Part shown: positions 34,759-45,799 of the stretch, piece after piece
Layout of the letters: every line of letters starts with the position of its first letter
How positions within the stretch are numbered: position 1 is the first letter of the stretch
Source of the DNA: Dichotomocladium elegans
Lineage: Eukaryota; Mucoromycota; Mucoromycetes; Mucorales; Lichtheimiaceae
Direction: 5' to 3'
Assembly: GCA_025716815.1 (NCBI GenBank)
Contig: JAIXMN010000008.1
Coordinates: 1,178,001-1,242,000 of the forward strand
DNA length: 64,000 bases
Translations under genes and position numbers: made by a program
Notes under the pieces: model-generated
What the model saw: the letters and a program-made list of their open reading frames with translations, nothing else
What the model was told of the DNA's origin: nothing
Database searches by the model: none

Positions 34759-37072
34759 CTATGCTCGCTGTTGTACTTCGGTAAAGTTCTCAGATGGCTT
34801 GTCTTCTGGCTCCAAGCCCAACTCCGTGATCCGTCTCCCAAGAACCCCTTTCAATTCGTGCACCATCGTTTGTGAGTCCATCTTCGTTGATTTCTCACGC
34901 GCCTATCATTTCCTTTAGATCCTCATGTCGGACAGAAACAACCATGGTCACTTTTACCTGCTTTTCACGCTTCATCTTCATCTCCGCAATGCGTTCTGCA
35001 CGACTCTTGGTTGATCGCTCGGTCGTGTTGCGCTCCATAGCATCTGCAACCGCCTCGAATACCGATGCTCTGGATGGAAGAGGAAGCTCAGTAATTCCAT
35101 TATCTTCAGAGTCGATAACTTTGTAAGAAGGTGATCGAGCGGGAGAATCAAGGAGTGATTCATCTTTGTGTTCTGTTGTCGGGGAGCTTGTAGAAGAGGA
35201 CGGGGAGGGATCTAGCTCAGGTGGGTCGAGGAAAGCCATAAGCGAGTCTCGTCCAGCCTCCCATTCGACGACAAGTTGACTAAGGTCTTGTTGGATGGAC
35301 ATGTATTCACGTTTCAATTGTTCACGGAGCTCCGTCGTCGTTGCCTCTTCGCCACCTAAGGTGCTTGGTCAAGACACCTCGTCTTGCATGTTCTCTCTCC
35401 TTCACTTACTTGATGCAAACTTCCGGACGTCATCGTTGCATAAATAAAACTTGGCTTCCATTGTTCGTATTTGCTGGTCAAGAGACGCCAGCCGTTGGAC
35501 AAAGGGACGTAACCGGCTATCTGACAGAACGATATGATCGCTTTGGAGCGGTTGCTTCCGATCGTCACTTGCCGGTTTGTCTAGCCATGAACTATTATGA
35601 ACTTCATAGCCCACCTAAAAAAAATCAAGAACTTACATAATTCAATCTCGAGGGCCTCCTTGATTTCGGTTCCAAGCTGGCGTGTTCCGTCCGCCACTTT
35701 GGCAAGGACATTTATCACACTGCGCCAGTCAGTTTCGTAGCTTAAATGACTCGATTCGTGTCCATCCGATAGAATTTCCAAAGCAAGGAACTGAATCATG
35801 CACTCTCGCCGCTTGGCATGCATCAAATGTGCTAGTGCGCGAAGTCGTTCCAATGAAATGCCATTGTCTGTTTCTTCGTCCTCTATCCGATCCACAGCCG
35901 ATAGCGACGCGACCGAGCGTACATTGTACATGTCATAAAAGCGTGACAACCCCGTCTTGTCCACATGGTTAATCAAGTCAATGATGGCTTCTTCGTATGT
36001 AATAAACGCACGGCGTAGCACATTGGCCAATCGGTTACGGAGGGCGACACATCTGCGTGATCGACTGGCTTGCTCAATCCGGGATATAGGCGAGAGTGGA
36101 GTCGATAACCGATAACCGCGAGAAACAAGTTCAATTTCCTGGATAGTACTTAACGACCGATGAACTTTGCTATCCAGAATCTCGCACTGCTCCATCAAAG
36201 TCTGGAGATTGGATAATGCCCTTGTATGAAGCTGGCGTATTCCTGTTCGTCGCTATGTCACACGGTCAGTTTCCTCTCTCACTTTTTTTCTGCTCCCTCT
36301 TGAAGGAGAAGTACTCGAAACACTTACCACATGTCGGAAGACAAAAAAGATCGACATACCTCCGGTCAGGAACATTGTTAACGGTATAACAGGCGCCTTC
36401 AGCAGACGTGACGTTGAAGCGAATCTCTGCTGCCTATGCTTTGATCTCAACCCCTCTGCTCCTAGCGCAATCATCAGACTTGACATCGTAATAACTGTCC
36501 CTAGAGTGCCTGCTCGTTGAGGTCTTGAGATAGCAGTAGAATAGTCTGTGGTCAGGTGGGGCGATGCATGGCGCTGCTTCTTGTTGGCGTTGTGTACAGA
36601 GAGCACCTCACTCATAAGGGGTGACGTGACGATCATGTACTTGAACGTCTCTTCAAAAGCGTTTTCCTCGGCAGTCGGCAAGCTTATTGAGAAAATATCC
36701 TGCAGAACGACGATAAGCATGTTTAAAGATGCATTGATGCTATTTGAACAAGACTCACGTGGAATATCGACCGTCGCCAATAGTGATAGACAGCGTTTGT
36801 CCACCGCGGAATGCCTGAAGTCGGCGATGACATCCAAGTAGACGATGTAGCAGATGAATTAGAGGGGTGACCGTCGAGATGCAAAGGTGTTGGCTTGACA
36901 GTTGCCTCGTCCTTTTCAATGGCTGGAAGAAATGTTATAAACCGAAATACGATGGACCATTGCCAAAAGTTAAGAAGTTGACCGCAACAGGAAATGGTTA
37001 AAGCTACGGGATTTACGTACATGAAAGGTACTCTGCAAAAGGTGTGTCTTCGTAAACAACGAATTCAGCCAT
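34759..37072 (-). CDS. vezatin-like protein (myosin-binding domain)
   Basis: Multi-exon minus-strand gene. Exon 1 begins at 37072 (MAEFVVYEDTPFAEYLS) and splices over about 110 bp (GTACGT...TTCCAG) to SIEKDEATVKP. It continues GIPRWTNAVYHYWRRSIFH, NAFEETFKYMIVTSPLMSEV, two likely membrane helices (MSSLMIALGAEG and LLKAPVIPLTMFLTGGMSIFFVF), and IQEIELVSRGYRLSTPLSPI with SRIEQASRSRRCVALR. The last block and the paired membrane segments are the signature of the vezatin / Inp2-type myosin-binding family (PF12632). In yeast Inp2 this family tethers peroxisomes to myosin V. A coiled-coil-like acidic C-terminal region follows. The last exon, QTMVHELKGVLGRRITELGL, ends at 34759, reached by a splice whose 3' site is AAG rather than CAG or TAG. 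Cargo or organelle is not determinable here. Confidence 0.8.
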
Positions 37073-37573
37073 GAAGTTGGGGGAAAAAATGGAAGTCGTC
37101 GACAAAAAGTGGCCAGAGGAAAAGCACATTTCAATCCCAGGCGAGGGTGCTACACCGCTTTACCGACGCATGGGTTTGCATAAACCCGGTCGGCTCTGCT
37201 TGAGACACAGAGCTTCTTCTGGTTTTTGCCGAGTGACCAAGGTCGAGTTGGCAATTTTCGAAGGTGCATACGAGGTTTATCCCAATGCGCTCTTTAACCC
37301 CTGGAGTTTATATAAATGCTTTCGCCTTTCCTCGGGTGTTGTTTACTGAATGTTTTACTTTATTTACGAGGCGGAGTGCATAAGCGCCCGGCTTTTTTTG
37401 CTACTGTTTCGCTGGTGGCATGTGTCTGGGAAAACCCTTGCAAGCCACATTGGCCGTTTTTCCACTCGGGCTGTTTGAGTGTCAAAAAGAACCTTGTTTA
37501 TTTCTTTCCTTTACCCTTCGCCAACTTAACAAGGAAGCACCTTCTTTCTCAACAATCAAATTGAGCCGCTATC

Positions 37574-39020
37574 ATGGCGGAAAAGAGCAACGCCGACGAC
37601 CTGGAGAAGAAGCAAATACTGGCTGAATTTCGACAGCGGCTGGGCAAAGAGCATTTTCGATTCACGGACACGGTACAATTTGCGGGAGGAGTTTGCATTT
37701 CTTTTGTTACACACGCACACACACACACACACACAACGTCAACGAACCCTTTCCTCATCATCTTTTCGGGGTCTCCTTGTAGCTACTGCTCCAGTTCCTC
37801 GTAGGACGAGATTGGGATTTAGTAAGATATCTCGTCATCATTCAAATCGACTCGAGTTTAATTGATCCTTACGTCCGATCAGCAAAACTGACGCCATTTT
37901 TTTTTCCATATCAACAAGAACGCGGCGGAAGCTCAATTTACCAAAAGTTACAAATGGCGTAAAACGAACGAGATTGATCTTTTGCCATGTGCGACACGCC
38001 AGAACAAACTGCCGCTCTTGGTAGCCGTTCGTGGATTTAGCTCCATTGATGACGGTAACCTGGAAGCCAAACCGGGTGTTTCTCGCGCAGTGCTTAGGAT
38101 CGGAAACGCCATGGGCGGCGATTGCCTCCACAAATGGGATCGAGAAGGACATCCTATATTGATAGACAGGACGGTAAGCTGATGCTCATACAAATGCTCC
38201 TTACCCAGGAGACATAGTCCAGGGGGAAAGATAGGGGAAGAGGAGCAAAAGAGCTCAGTCTGCTGCATATACAAGGGTTATCACAACGCAAAGGAACTTT
38301 GCCGTGATGTCCCAGTCGAAGCCATCTCCCTCTACCAAACAGCATGTAACGAGTTTTTAAACCGAGTGATCATGCCAGAGTGCTCTGTACGAGCAGGCAA
38401 AACCATATTCAAAGAAACAGTCATTTTTGATTGCCATCATATGGGAGTGCGGCGTAAGTACACCCTGTGACGCACTGGATTCAATGAACATAACTGAGCA
38501 AACTTGATCAACGCAGAATTCCAGATGGGCGCTTTGCATTACCTAAAAGCCGTAGTTGATATTATCCAAGCCTATTACCCAGAAACGCTCCATCGGATGT
38601 ATATAGTGAATGCGCCTGCTGTCCTTCATACCATATGGAAAATAATTAAGCCATGGCTCGAGCAAAGGGTACGCTTTAAACACCACAGGCTTGTGTCGCG
38701 AGCAGCGACGAACAAATTTGTTTATTAAAGAAATGTCTGTGCATCTATCATAGACTGCAGATAAGGTGACTATTCTGAGTCACAGCGAAACACCCAAGGT
38801 GCTTTTAGAATACATCGCTCCAGAGAATCTCCCGTCCTTTCTTGGCGGGAGCTGTACCTGTGAAGGTGTTCCTGGAGGGTGTGTGCCATCCACCGTTATG
38901 GGAAATGTTCCGCCACTTGTCCCGTTTTCTGCTGAGGATTGCGAGGAAGTCGTGACCCCATACAACAAGGAAATAATGGAGAAGGCAAAAGTAGACAACA
39001 GATTCCGGAATCCCACTTGA
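37574..39020 (+). CDS. CRAL-TRIO (Sec14-like) lipid-transfer protein
   Basis: Exon 1 (37574-37672; MAEKSNADDLEKKQILAEFR) is followed by a 110-bp intron carrying a (CA)n microsatellite. A 39-base exon 2 (37783-37821; LLLQFLVGRDWDL) and an intron to 37918 come next. Exon 3 starts NAAEAQFTKSYKWRKTNEID, so exons 2-3 rebuild the CRAL-TRIO N-terminal helices. Later exons give HKWDREGHPILIDRTGYHNA, IFDCHHMGVRQFQMGALHYL, YYPETLHRMYIVNAPAVLHT and WKIIKPWL. The end is IAPENLPSFLGGSCTC ... GGC, the classic Sec14 lipid-binding fold and closing motif. The family moves phosphatidylinositol and phosphatidylcholine between membranes. The C-terminal tail beyond the domain is short, with no GOLD domain. The gene is divergent from the vezatin-like gene with about 500 bp between starts. 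Confidence 0.88.
37709..37735. repeat. (CA)n microsatellite in an intron
   Basis: ACACGCACACACAC run of about 27 bases, inside intron 1 of the Sec14-like gene. Confidence 0.9.
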
Positions 39021-39264
39021 ATCGCTGTAGATAGCGAAAGAAAAAGGAAAAGAGCTTTTCTCTATATCCAATCGAGCCGAATAGATCGATTCTCCGCTTT
39101 TGTGACCTTATGAAAACTTATTCTAGTCACTCCCTTCGATCTCACACTCACACACACTCTCTCTTTCTCCTTCCCTCGCTCTGTGCCTGTGCGCATCTGT
39201 GTGTGTGCGGTGTCTCAATCCCCTTCGCACCTTTCCCTTATTATCCGGTTACTCCCACTGCAAT

Positions 39265-40875
39265 ATGATGTGGGGCATGACAAAGCGAACGGCCATCATT
39301 GCCGTCATGTCAACCGTTGCACTGTCCCTCGTGTTTCTATTCTCTGTTTCTACTGTTCATTTTCAACCTCTCACGTTTGATCAACCCCCTTCTTCTCTGG
39401 CCACTCAAGACGCTTTCGTTCCTGAAAGGGGATGCATTCCAAATACTGCATCCAACATTACACTTTCCAGACAGCAATGGGAGAAATGTCTCGAGCCTGG
39501 TGAGACACCAAGTATATACTTATCCATTGTTATCGTCACCCGAATGGACGATTACGCCGGGTAACAAGAGCATAGAACGCGGCAGAACAAAGCTTCGGGT
39601 TTCTAACATAAAGAATTACAGCAATCAGTATCACCGGCTGCAGAACTTTATTGATAGCGCTTACTTGCTTGCCGAGCATACGCAAGAACACATCGAATTG
39701 CTCATGGTCGAATGGAATCCTCCAAAGGATAGACGTCGTATCATCGATACTTTTGTGAGTGCAATCTAGTTTTCCCTTCCGCTCATTTTCCGCCTCAGTC
39801 ATAAGGCTAATCCATTTTTGTTTTAAATGTTGCTTTCTAGCGATTCCGCCGTTCTGCTTACCTAACATACCGCATCATTACTATTCCTGAGAAGATCCAT
39901 AAGGTGCTGCCCAATAGAGGCGATGCACCTCTTCATGAGTTTGAGGGCAAGAATGTCGGGATTCGATTTGCTCGTGGCCAGTTTGTTGTTTGTACAAATC
40001 AAGGTAGAACAGATATTTTTTTTTTAACTTTCCAGGCAGAAGCGCTTCTATTCTTACATAATCGTTGATTTCCTGCTCTGAAGATGACATCTGGTCCCAC
40101 AACTTCCATAACGCTATCAAGTCACATGCCTTCGAAGAAAATATCATCTATCTCCAACACCAGGATCGGCATAACATGTGAGTACACGTAACCAATATAC
40201 CAATTGTCGCCCGGAATAAGACCGGCAGCAATTACGGTAGCGAAGTGCACAGCTTGACGTTTCTTTTTTCTCCGCTTCAAAATCCAGTCATGAGAATCTG
40301 CCTGCCAGCATTGTTAATCTACCCGCCATGCCAGACGACGATGTTCTGTACAATGCCTGTCGCTTGAATGATCAGGACTGGGGGAACTTTCGGATGCCCG
40401 ATCCCATCGAACTCACGCCTGAAAACTATCTTTCTTACAGCGACCAAGCGGGCGATTTCACAATGGCACATCGCGACACGTGGAAGAAGGTTAAAGGCTA
40501 CCGAGAAACTGGGGGCGTTGCATGGTAACTTTCAAGCGAACCTTATATGGTTAACGCAACGAAACTAAAAGTCGGGGGTGGTGGTGATGGTTGGGAAACA
40601 ACAGGGTCGACATTGAATTCATCGAGACGGCGACTTGGACATTCGACATTCCTGTTGTCTATAGTCAGCGAGGATTCACCTGCCATCAAGAACATGAAAA
40701 CGTTTGGGAGAAACACCCCGATCGTATAACGGATAATCACGGCATCAGTGCATCAGATATCAAGGCAAAGAAGACAAAGTATATGAACGAGGATGGAAAG
40801 TGGGGTCTGCTGCAATTAGATATCTGGGATATGGGTTTAGAGTGCTTTGAATTCAAAGGAGGTATATGCTGGTAA
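39265..40875 (+). CDS. type II membrane glycosyltransferase-like protein
   Basis: Starts at 39265 (MMWGMTKRTAIIAVMSTVAL), giving a short cytoplasmic tail and one signal-anchor helix (IIAVMSTVALSLVFLFSVST), as in Golgi type II enzymes. The lumenal part opens the GT-A-like core with SIYLSIVIVTRMDDYAG. After an intron it continues with NQYHRLQNFIDSAYLLAEHT, ELLMVEWNPPKDRRRI, YRIITIPEKIHKVLPN, KNVGIRFARGQFVVCTNQDD (Asp pair at the likely nucleotide-sugar/metal position), MPDDDVLYNACRLNDQDWG and FTMAHRDTWKKVKGYRETGG. Exons up to FDIPVVYSQRGFTCHQEHEN follow, ending at 40875 with GICW. The SIVIVTRxDD start, EWNPP and HRDTWxKVxGY blocks resemble fungal GT2-type or uncharacterised glycosyltransferases. 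Exact family and sugar are not known. At least five short introns. Confidence 0.7.
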
Positions 40876-42992
40876 CAGCATAGGCCTCTGCTTCCGGTGA
40901 GACATCATGTAATTCTGCTGTACTGTAAATAAAATTGCTTAGTTTATTTAGACTAATACCATTTATGGGAGCTTTTTAAAATCCACGTGACACACACCAA
41001 TCTCTATCCGACTGCATTCAAAAGGTTTACGTATCTATCGTTCATTGAAAATATCGTTACTAAAATATGTGATAATAATACATAAAATGGATCGCTCGCG
41101 CACTAAGACATATTCTCTTCTATTTTCTTCGCGAAGGCAATTATTCACCTATTGCGGATTCAGTCTCTCCGCTACATCCTTTGTAAGACACCTTCTGCGG
41201 TCTGAAAGATTAGCCAACTGCGCTGCTGGGTAAACCCACATACGTATCCCATTGAAAAAGAGTGAATATAAATATCCCATAATCATTAACCACATACATT
41301 ATGTATAGAGAATATAGTGAATGACGCAGTGGCTAGACCAATACAGACAATGTTCAGCGCTACATGGATTTCAGAAGCATGTATTTAAAGCCCTGTTTTT
41401 TTAAGAAAAAGAAAAAGAGAACATTGTAACATGAGTGGCGAAATAAGATACACGGGATTTCTCACAAAGCATAAATGGAAGAGGATGTTTGCATAAGATG
41501 ACCTGCCATTTTACCCTATAGCATTGATGACGTTCTTCGAATGCGCCATGAGTTGCGAAACTTAGAAAGACCTGACAATCGTCATATAAAAGGTGGGTGA
41601 GAGTTGCGCAAACACACGCACTTTCTATACATTTCTTTATGTTTTCCACTTATCCGGGACAACCAAAAGAGAAGGGAAAAAAGATGGGCGAGAACCGCAC
41701 ACGAGAACCTGAAAAACAAAACAAAAATATCGCGGGCACAACGGTTCCGTCATCAAGAGAAACTTACATGGATAAACTTCTTCTTTTCATACTGAGACTT
41801 GCAATATTACTTGTGTAGCTCTCAATCCACCAGATGGCGGGAGAAAGCACCCTACCCATAAATATACAAAGACATGCAGGCAGTGATTTGCAGAGTTCAC
41901 AAAGTTGTGTGATTAGCGTAAAGTCGTCGACATATATACTCGTTGAGCTTACACTTTCCAACCGGCTCAGATACCAAGCTCGAAGACTCAGACGGCCAGG
42001 CAGACCTAAATACGTAAAACGATAAGAGGGTCTATCCATGCCTAGAACCTCGTTACTTTTAAAGCTTCTTTTCCCATCACATGTGAGAATGACCTATAGA
42101 TTTTCCGAGATTGACAGTAATGAAGCTGTGAATCATGAGTTATCGCTTTTGTGTCCATTGGAAATGCTTATTAACTTCTTTGCCTTTGATACACGATCGA
42201 TCAAAAACTAGAAGGTATTGACGGCAATAAGATGACATTAATGCGAGTAGCATATAGAAGTCATCGGAGGAGTTAAGAGGCTGTATAATCAAAATCCAGA
42301 TTACAGAAGTAAAAGCAAGAAAAGCGTGTTATAGTACATAACATAGAGATTGAAAGAGACTTTTAATTTCTCGCTTTGTAGCTGCTTACAATAATGAAAT
42401 CTTGCCACATGGTTCAGAGGACTGGACATTGTGATCAAACGCAAATAAACCAATGATCTTCTGAAGATGAGGATTTCTATTACTAAAATTGAGTTGCGCG
42501 GTGTAAGGAAATAGAGGAACCTACATGACTTTTTCCTAAATGCGCTATGCTTTGTTCTAACTTCGGCCTTGGTCTCTTTAGGGATTCTTACATGCCATGG
42601 ATTCCTTGGCATAAGTTATCAACATTCGCACTATCGAAATTCCAGAATTTCTTATTAGATGCACAGTCCTTGTGTAGCTCATGAGCTCAGACACCAGTGA
42701 CCCGCCTTCAAATGATAATGGAATTGAATAGAGGTTATCCTTAATCAAATAAAGCCGTTTATCTCAAATGTTCTGGGCGACATGTACAACAGCTTCATTT
42801 ATTTTCATAAAGCGAGACGAAAAAATTACGCGATTGCGTCCTGTGATATTGTTGCTTGATTTGTATAGGGCAGGAGAACGCATAGAGTACCCATAGAGGT
42901 ACAGCACGTGCATCACGGTATTTAGGGAGGGAAAGATGATAATAGTGTGATAATAATTTTTGCCACTTGCTCGATCCTTTGCTCTTCTTCTT
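40876..42992. other. 2.1 kb without a supported gene
   Basis: AT-rich sequence with stops in all frames and no recognised domain. Minus-strand open frames at 42612-42301 and 42039-41764 are the longest, but their predicted proteins have no motif order I recognise. A tRNA-like fold near 41145-41235 (minus) is too irregular to call. The right end, about 42780-42990, should contain the promoter of the arrestin-like gene. The size and composition would suit decayed mobile-element sequence, but I cannot show that. Confidence 0.35.
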
Positions 42993-44468
42993 ATGGCCAT
43001 GCCTATCTCTTCTTTCAGCATTGATCTGGAAAACAATCCCATCCACATATATGCTGGCGAGTACATGATACAAGGTGGAACATTCACCCTCCGAGGCCAT
43101 GTTATTCTTACTACACAGCGACCGTTGATAATACGGCAGATCACGATGCGCTTTCGAGGAACAGTCAACAACTTAATATCTGATGAATTCGCTCGACAGG
43201 ACGAGCCAATCCCGGAAACAGAAGATGTTAACCACTGGCCCATCTCTGCCCTGCATAACGCCAACTGTGATAAGATCTTGTCCCTCAAAGAGCGCATGAC
43301 TCGATACGCACTGAATTCAGCCCTTGGTCTCGCCTCGACCACTTGCGTTCTTGCGGATATTGCTACAAACCTTTTCAGATCAGCTACAACCACCACCCTC
43401 GGCTCTGGCACTCACCGCCTTGCTTTTGAGTTGATTGTCCCCTATCCCGCTAATTTTGCCCCCTCTATCGTCCTACCTCGGCATTCTGTCCACTATGAGC
43501 TCTCGGCCAGATTACATCTAGTTTCTGTTGTGGATATTGTTGCCCACGTGGCTAGGCAACGGCGTCTCAGTTTGTCGACGGTGGTGCCTATCACGGTCTA
43601 CTGCCATCGCTTTGGAAACCTAGCGCTGCTTCGATCACAGCCCAGGACTAGATACCACGGATCTCGCGCGACAATGATCGACTACGGAGTTACTCTCGCC
43701 AAGTATATATGCATGGAAGATGGAATACTCGATATTGCATGTAATTTTAGGCTGTTACAGTCAAAGGCGGCTGTATCGTTTGTGCAGGTGGCTCTGGATC
43801 AGATCATTACATTCGCGTAAGTCAGACGTCACTACCTGATGCTGTTGTAAATGTGGATGGCTAATGCGAGTTTCTATTTTTCCGATTACCATACACAGAT
43901 TACAAGGCGAACGACTATCGGAGATGCGTATGGAACCGGATGTCTCTATCACGAAGATACATCGAATTGCAGGTATATTTTATCTCTTCTGGTCTATTCG
44001 ATTCCGTTAAATATAGGATGTTCTTGGGCAAAAAAAAAAAAAAAAGATGTGAAATACCCCGTCAGTATTGAGATTGACCAACCCACTCAGCTTCATTTCA
44101 GCCTCGACATTCGCTCGCGCTTTCTTATTCCTGACCTCACCACTGTCTCACTCAAGGGGACCCACAAAGTCCGTCTTCTGGTTCATTTTACTGATCCACA
44201 CGTCCGGGAAATGTCGCTGAGTTTTCCGATCATTATTGGCACTGCTCTCCCTAATGGCGACTCTGCGCTGCAAATCCCGGCCTTTCCTAACCACTCCTCG
44301 GCTCACTATGAGGAGGAGAGAAACAGCAACGAGTGGGTTCGATTGATCGCAAATTCAAATATACTTGACAACGCTGAATCTACCGATGATGCTGTACATA
44401 TCCACGATAGGCCACCCACTTACTCTGACGTTCTCCTCGAAGGCTCTCCGCCGTCTGCATTCATCTAA
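42993..44468 (+). CDS. arrestin-like trafficking adaptor with PPxY motif
   Basis: Three exons: 42993-43816, about 43900-43970, then from about 44048 to 44468. Arrestin N-terminal fold motifs are SFSIDLENNPIHIYAGEYMI, GGTFTLRGHVILTTQRPLII and MRFRGTV. After a long insert comes LAFELIVPYPANFAPSIVLP and VHYELSARLHLVSVVDIV. The arrestin C-terminal part includes YPVSIEIDQPTQLHFSLDIR and VSLKGTHKVRLLVHF. The C-terminus carries RPPTYSDVL, a canonical PPxY motif that binds WW domains of Rsp5/Nedd4-type ubiquitin ligases. Fungal arrestin-related adaptors of this kind bring the ligase to plasma-membrane transporters for endocytosis. An upstream in-frame ATG at 42960 exists; 42993 was preferred because the domain starts right after it. 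The last intron ends in AAG after a polyA run. Confidence 0.8.
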
Positions 44469-44824
44469 GACCTTGCCTTACTTTGTTACTCTTGATACAT
44501 GTGTTGAAATAAATGATGGTTTTCAATTATGAACCCTTGCCCTCCACCCATCCACTCTTCATTTAGGATAGAGACATTGCATTTGTTGCCATATCCCTAG
44601 GAAACAGAAGATACAAAGTTTTCTCAGCTCTTACCTTATCTTCGGCCTCACACACCAAAGCCTTTCGAGATACACACATAGTGATATTGAAAGATACTCT
44701 CAGTCTTATTTATACACTATCAATCATGACATGTCTTGTGCCATGCCTATTTACCCATCTATTGTAGTCTTAAGGAAATTGGGATATTGCCTCTTTCTTG
44801 GCTAGCGACAGCGGGCGCCTGAAG
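44469..44824. other. 3' flank of the arrestin-like gene
   Basis: No gene is seen. An AATAAATG box about 40 bases after the arrestin-like stop (near 44508) could serve as a polyadenylation signal. The right end borders the transposon remnant. Confidence 0.4.
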
Positions 44825-45570
44825 CTATGCTGAACGGTGGGTGATGCCTAGATTGCTCCTAACAGCTGTTTTCTTTGCACGTGCTCTTGTTACTGTAGCC
44901 ACTGGCGAATTCCATTTCTCGAAATATGTCATGCTGCATCTCATGTTGGTATGAAATCCAGATAGATCAAGAAAACAGCTTTTCTTTTCCTTTGTACAGT
45001 CAATATTCACCATTCCCCCGTCAGCGGCACTCGCTTATAGTACTAACGGTTCTTTGCGTATTTTGGATATCTCAAGTGCTTCAAATCTCTTTGGCAGGTT
45101 TGTTCAATAAATTACTCGAGGATAGCGGATGGATTTAGGATCTACTATTCTCAATAGCATCTTTACGCTCTTCCTTGAGAATACAGGAACGACTCATGGC
45201 TCTCCACATTCCTGAGAAACGCTTTCGGGATCGCTTTTCTGTACTCCAATGCCCTTTGGATGTGCTGCACGGGGAATGTATGTATCTTCTAGCTGTTTTT
45301 TGCTGCAACAGACGCACCCAAGTCATTCTCAAACAGAACCGCTATCTTTTTCGCCTGGAGATATCATATGCGTAGGAACAAAGCTCCGAAACACCCGCCA
45401 GCGTATGTATTAGGTGCGGGAACAAATCGGCAGTAAGGCGCTGCGCTTCTCCTTGTTGGCGATGCAGCCCTGTCTACCGGGACATGGGTCAACAAAACAA
45501 GCTCCTGCTCATTTTCCCTAAAGGAACGCATTGTTCATTTCAGAAGGTTAAACCATTATGTGGAAAGGGA
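44825..45570 (-). mobile_element. Tc1/mariner-like element remnant, third copy
   Basis: Minus-strand fragments of the same family as at 1040 and 33640. TTCTGAAATGAACAATGCGT near 45540 matches the leader block of the other copies. The helix-turn-helix region (around 45320-45200) reads roughly as ENDLGASVAAKNS ... RALEYRKAIPKAFLRN with stops. Unlike the others, it also keeps a piece of the DDE domain (45013-44825): LDLSGFHTNMRCSMTYFEKW followed by NSPVATVTRARAKKTAV and LGITHRSA. In intact relatives that stretch reads D-E-x-x-FHxNMRRxxGW...ILGAIS. Several frameshifts make it inactive. Confidence 0.6.
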
Positions 45571-45799
45571 GGGGGGGGAAACAAGGATCAACAGGACCAA
45601 AATAACGGAGGCAGATGTGGCAAGCTCTTTATGCGAACATCTTTTGCCGTGGGAAAATCAAAAAAACACGCGAGTTCCACAAACACATCGCCATGTGACT
45701 GGAGTGCTTTTTTTGTTTTGTTTTGTTTTTGAAAGAGAGGGCAATTGATTGAAGAAGGATATATAAGTGTGGGATGGGGAATGATACGTCTTCTTCCAC

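Noticed and set aside
41142..41235. tRNA gene on the minus strand
   Set aside because: There is an A-box-like GCGCAGTTGG, a possible acceptor stem (TTACCCA with TAGGTGA, one mismatch) and a GCGGA/TCCGC hairpin. However, the D arm does not pair, the T loop is 9 bases and no clean anticodon arm forms. At best it is a decayed tRNA or a SINE-like relic.
41764..42039. Reverse transcriptase fragment (FTYLGLP and YVDD-like string, minus strand)
   Set aside because: The order of the two motifs is the reverse of that in real reverse transcriptases and no other RT motif surrounds them.
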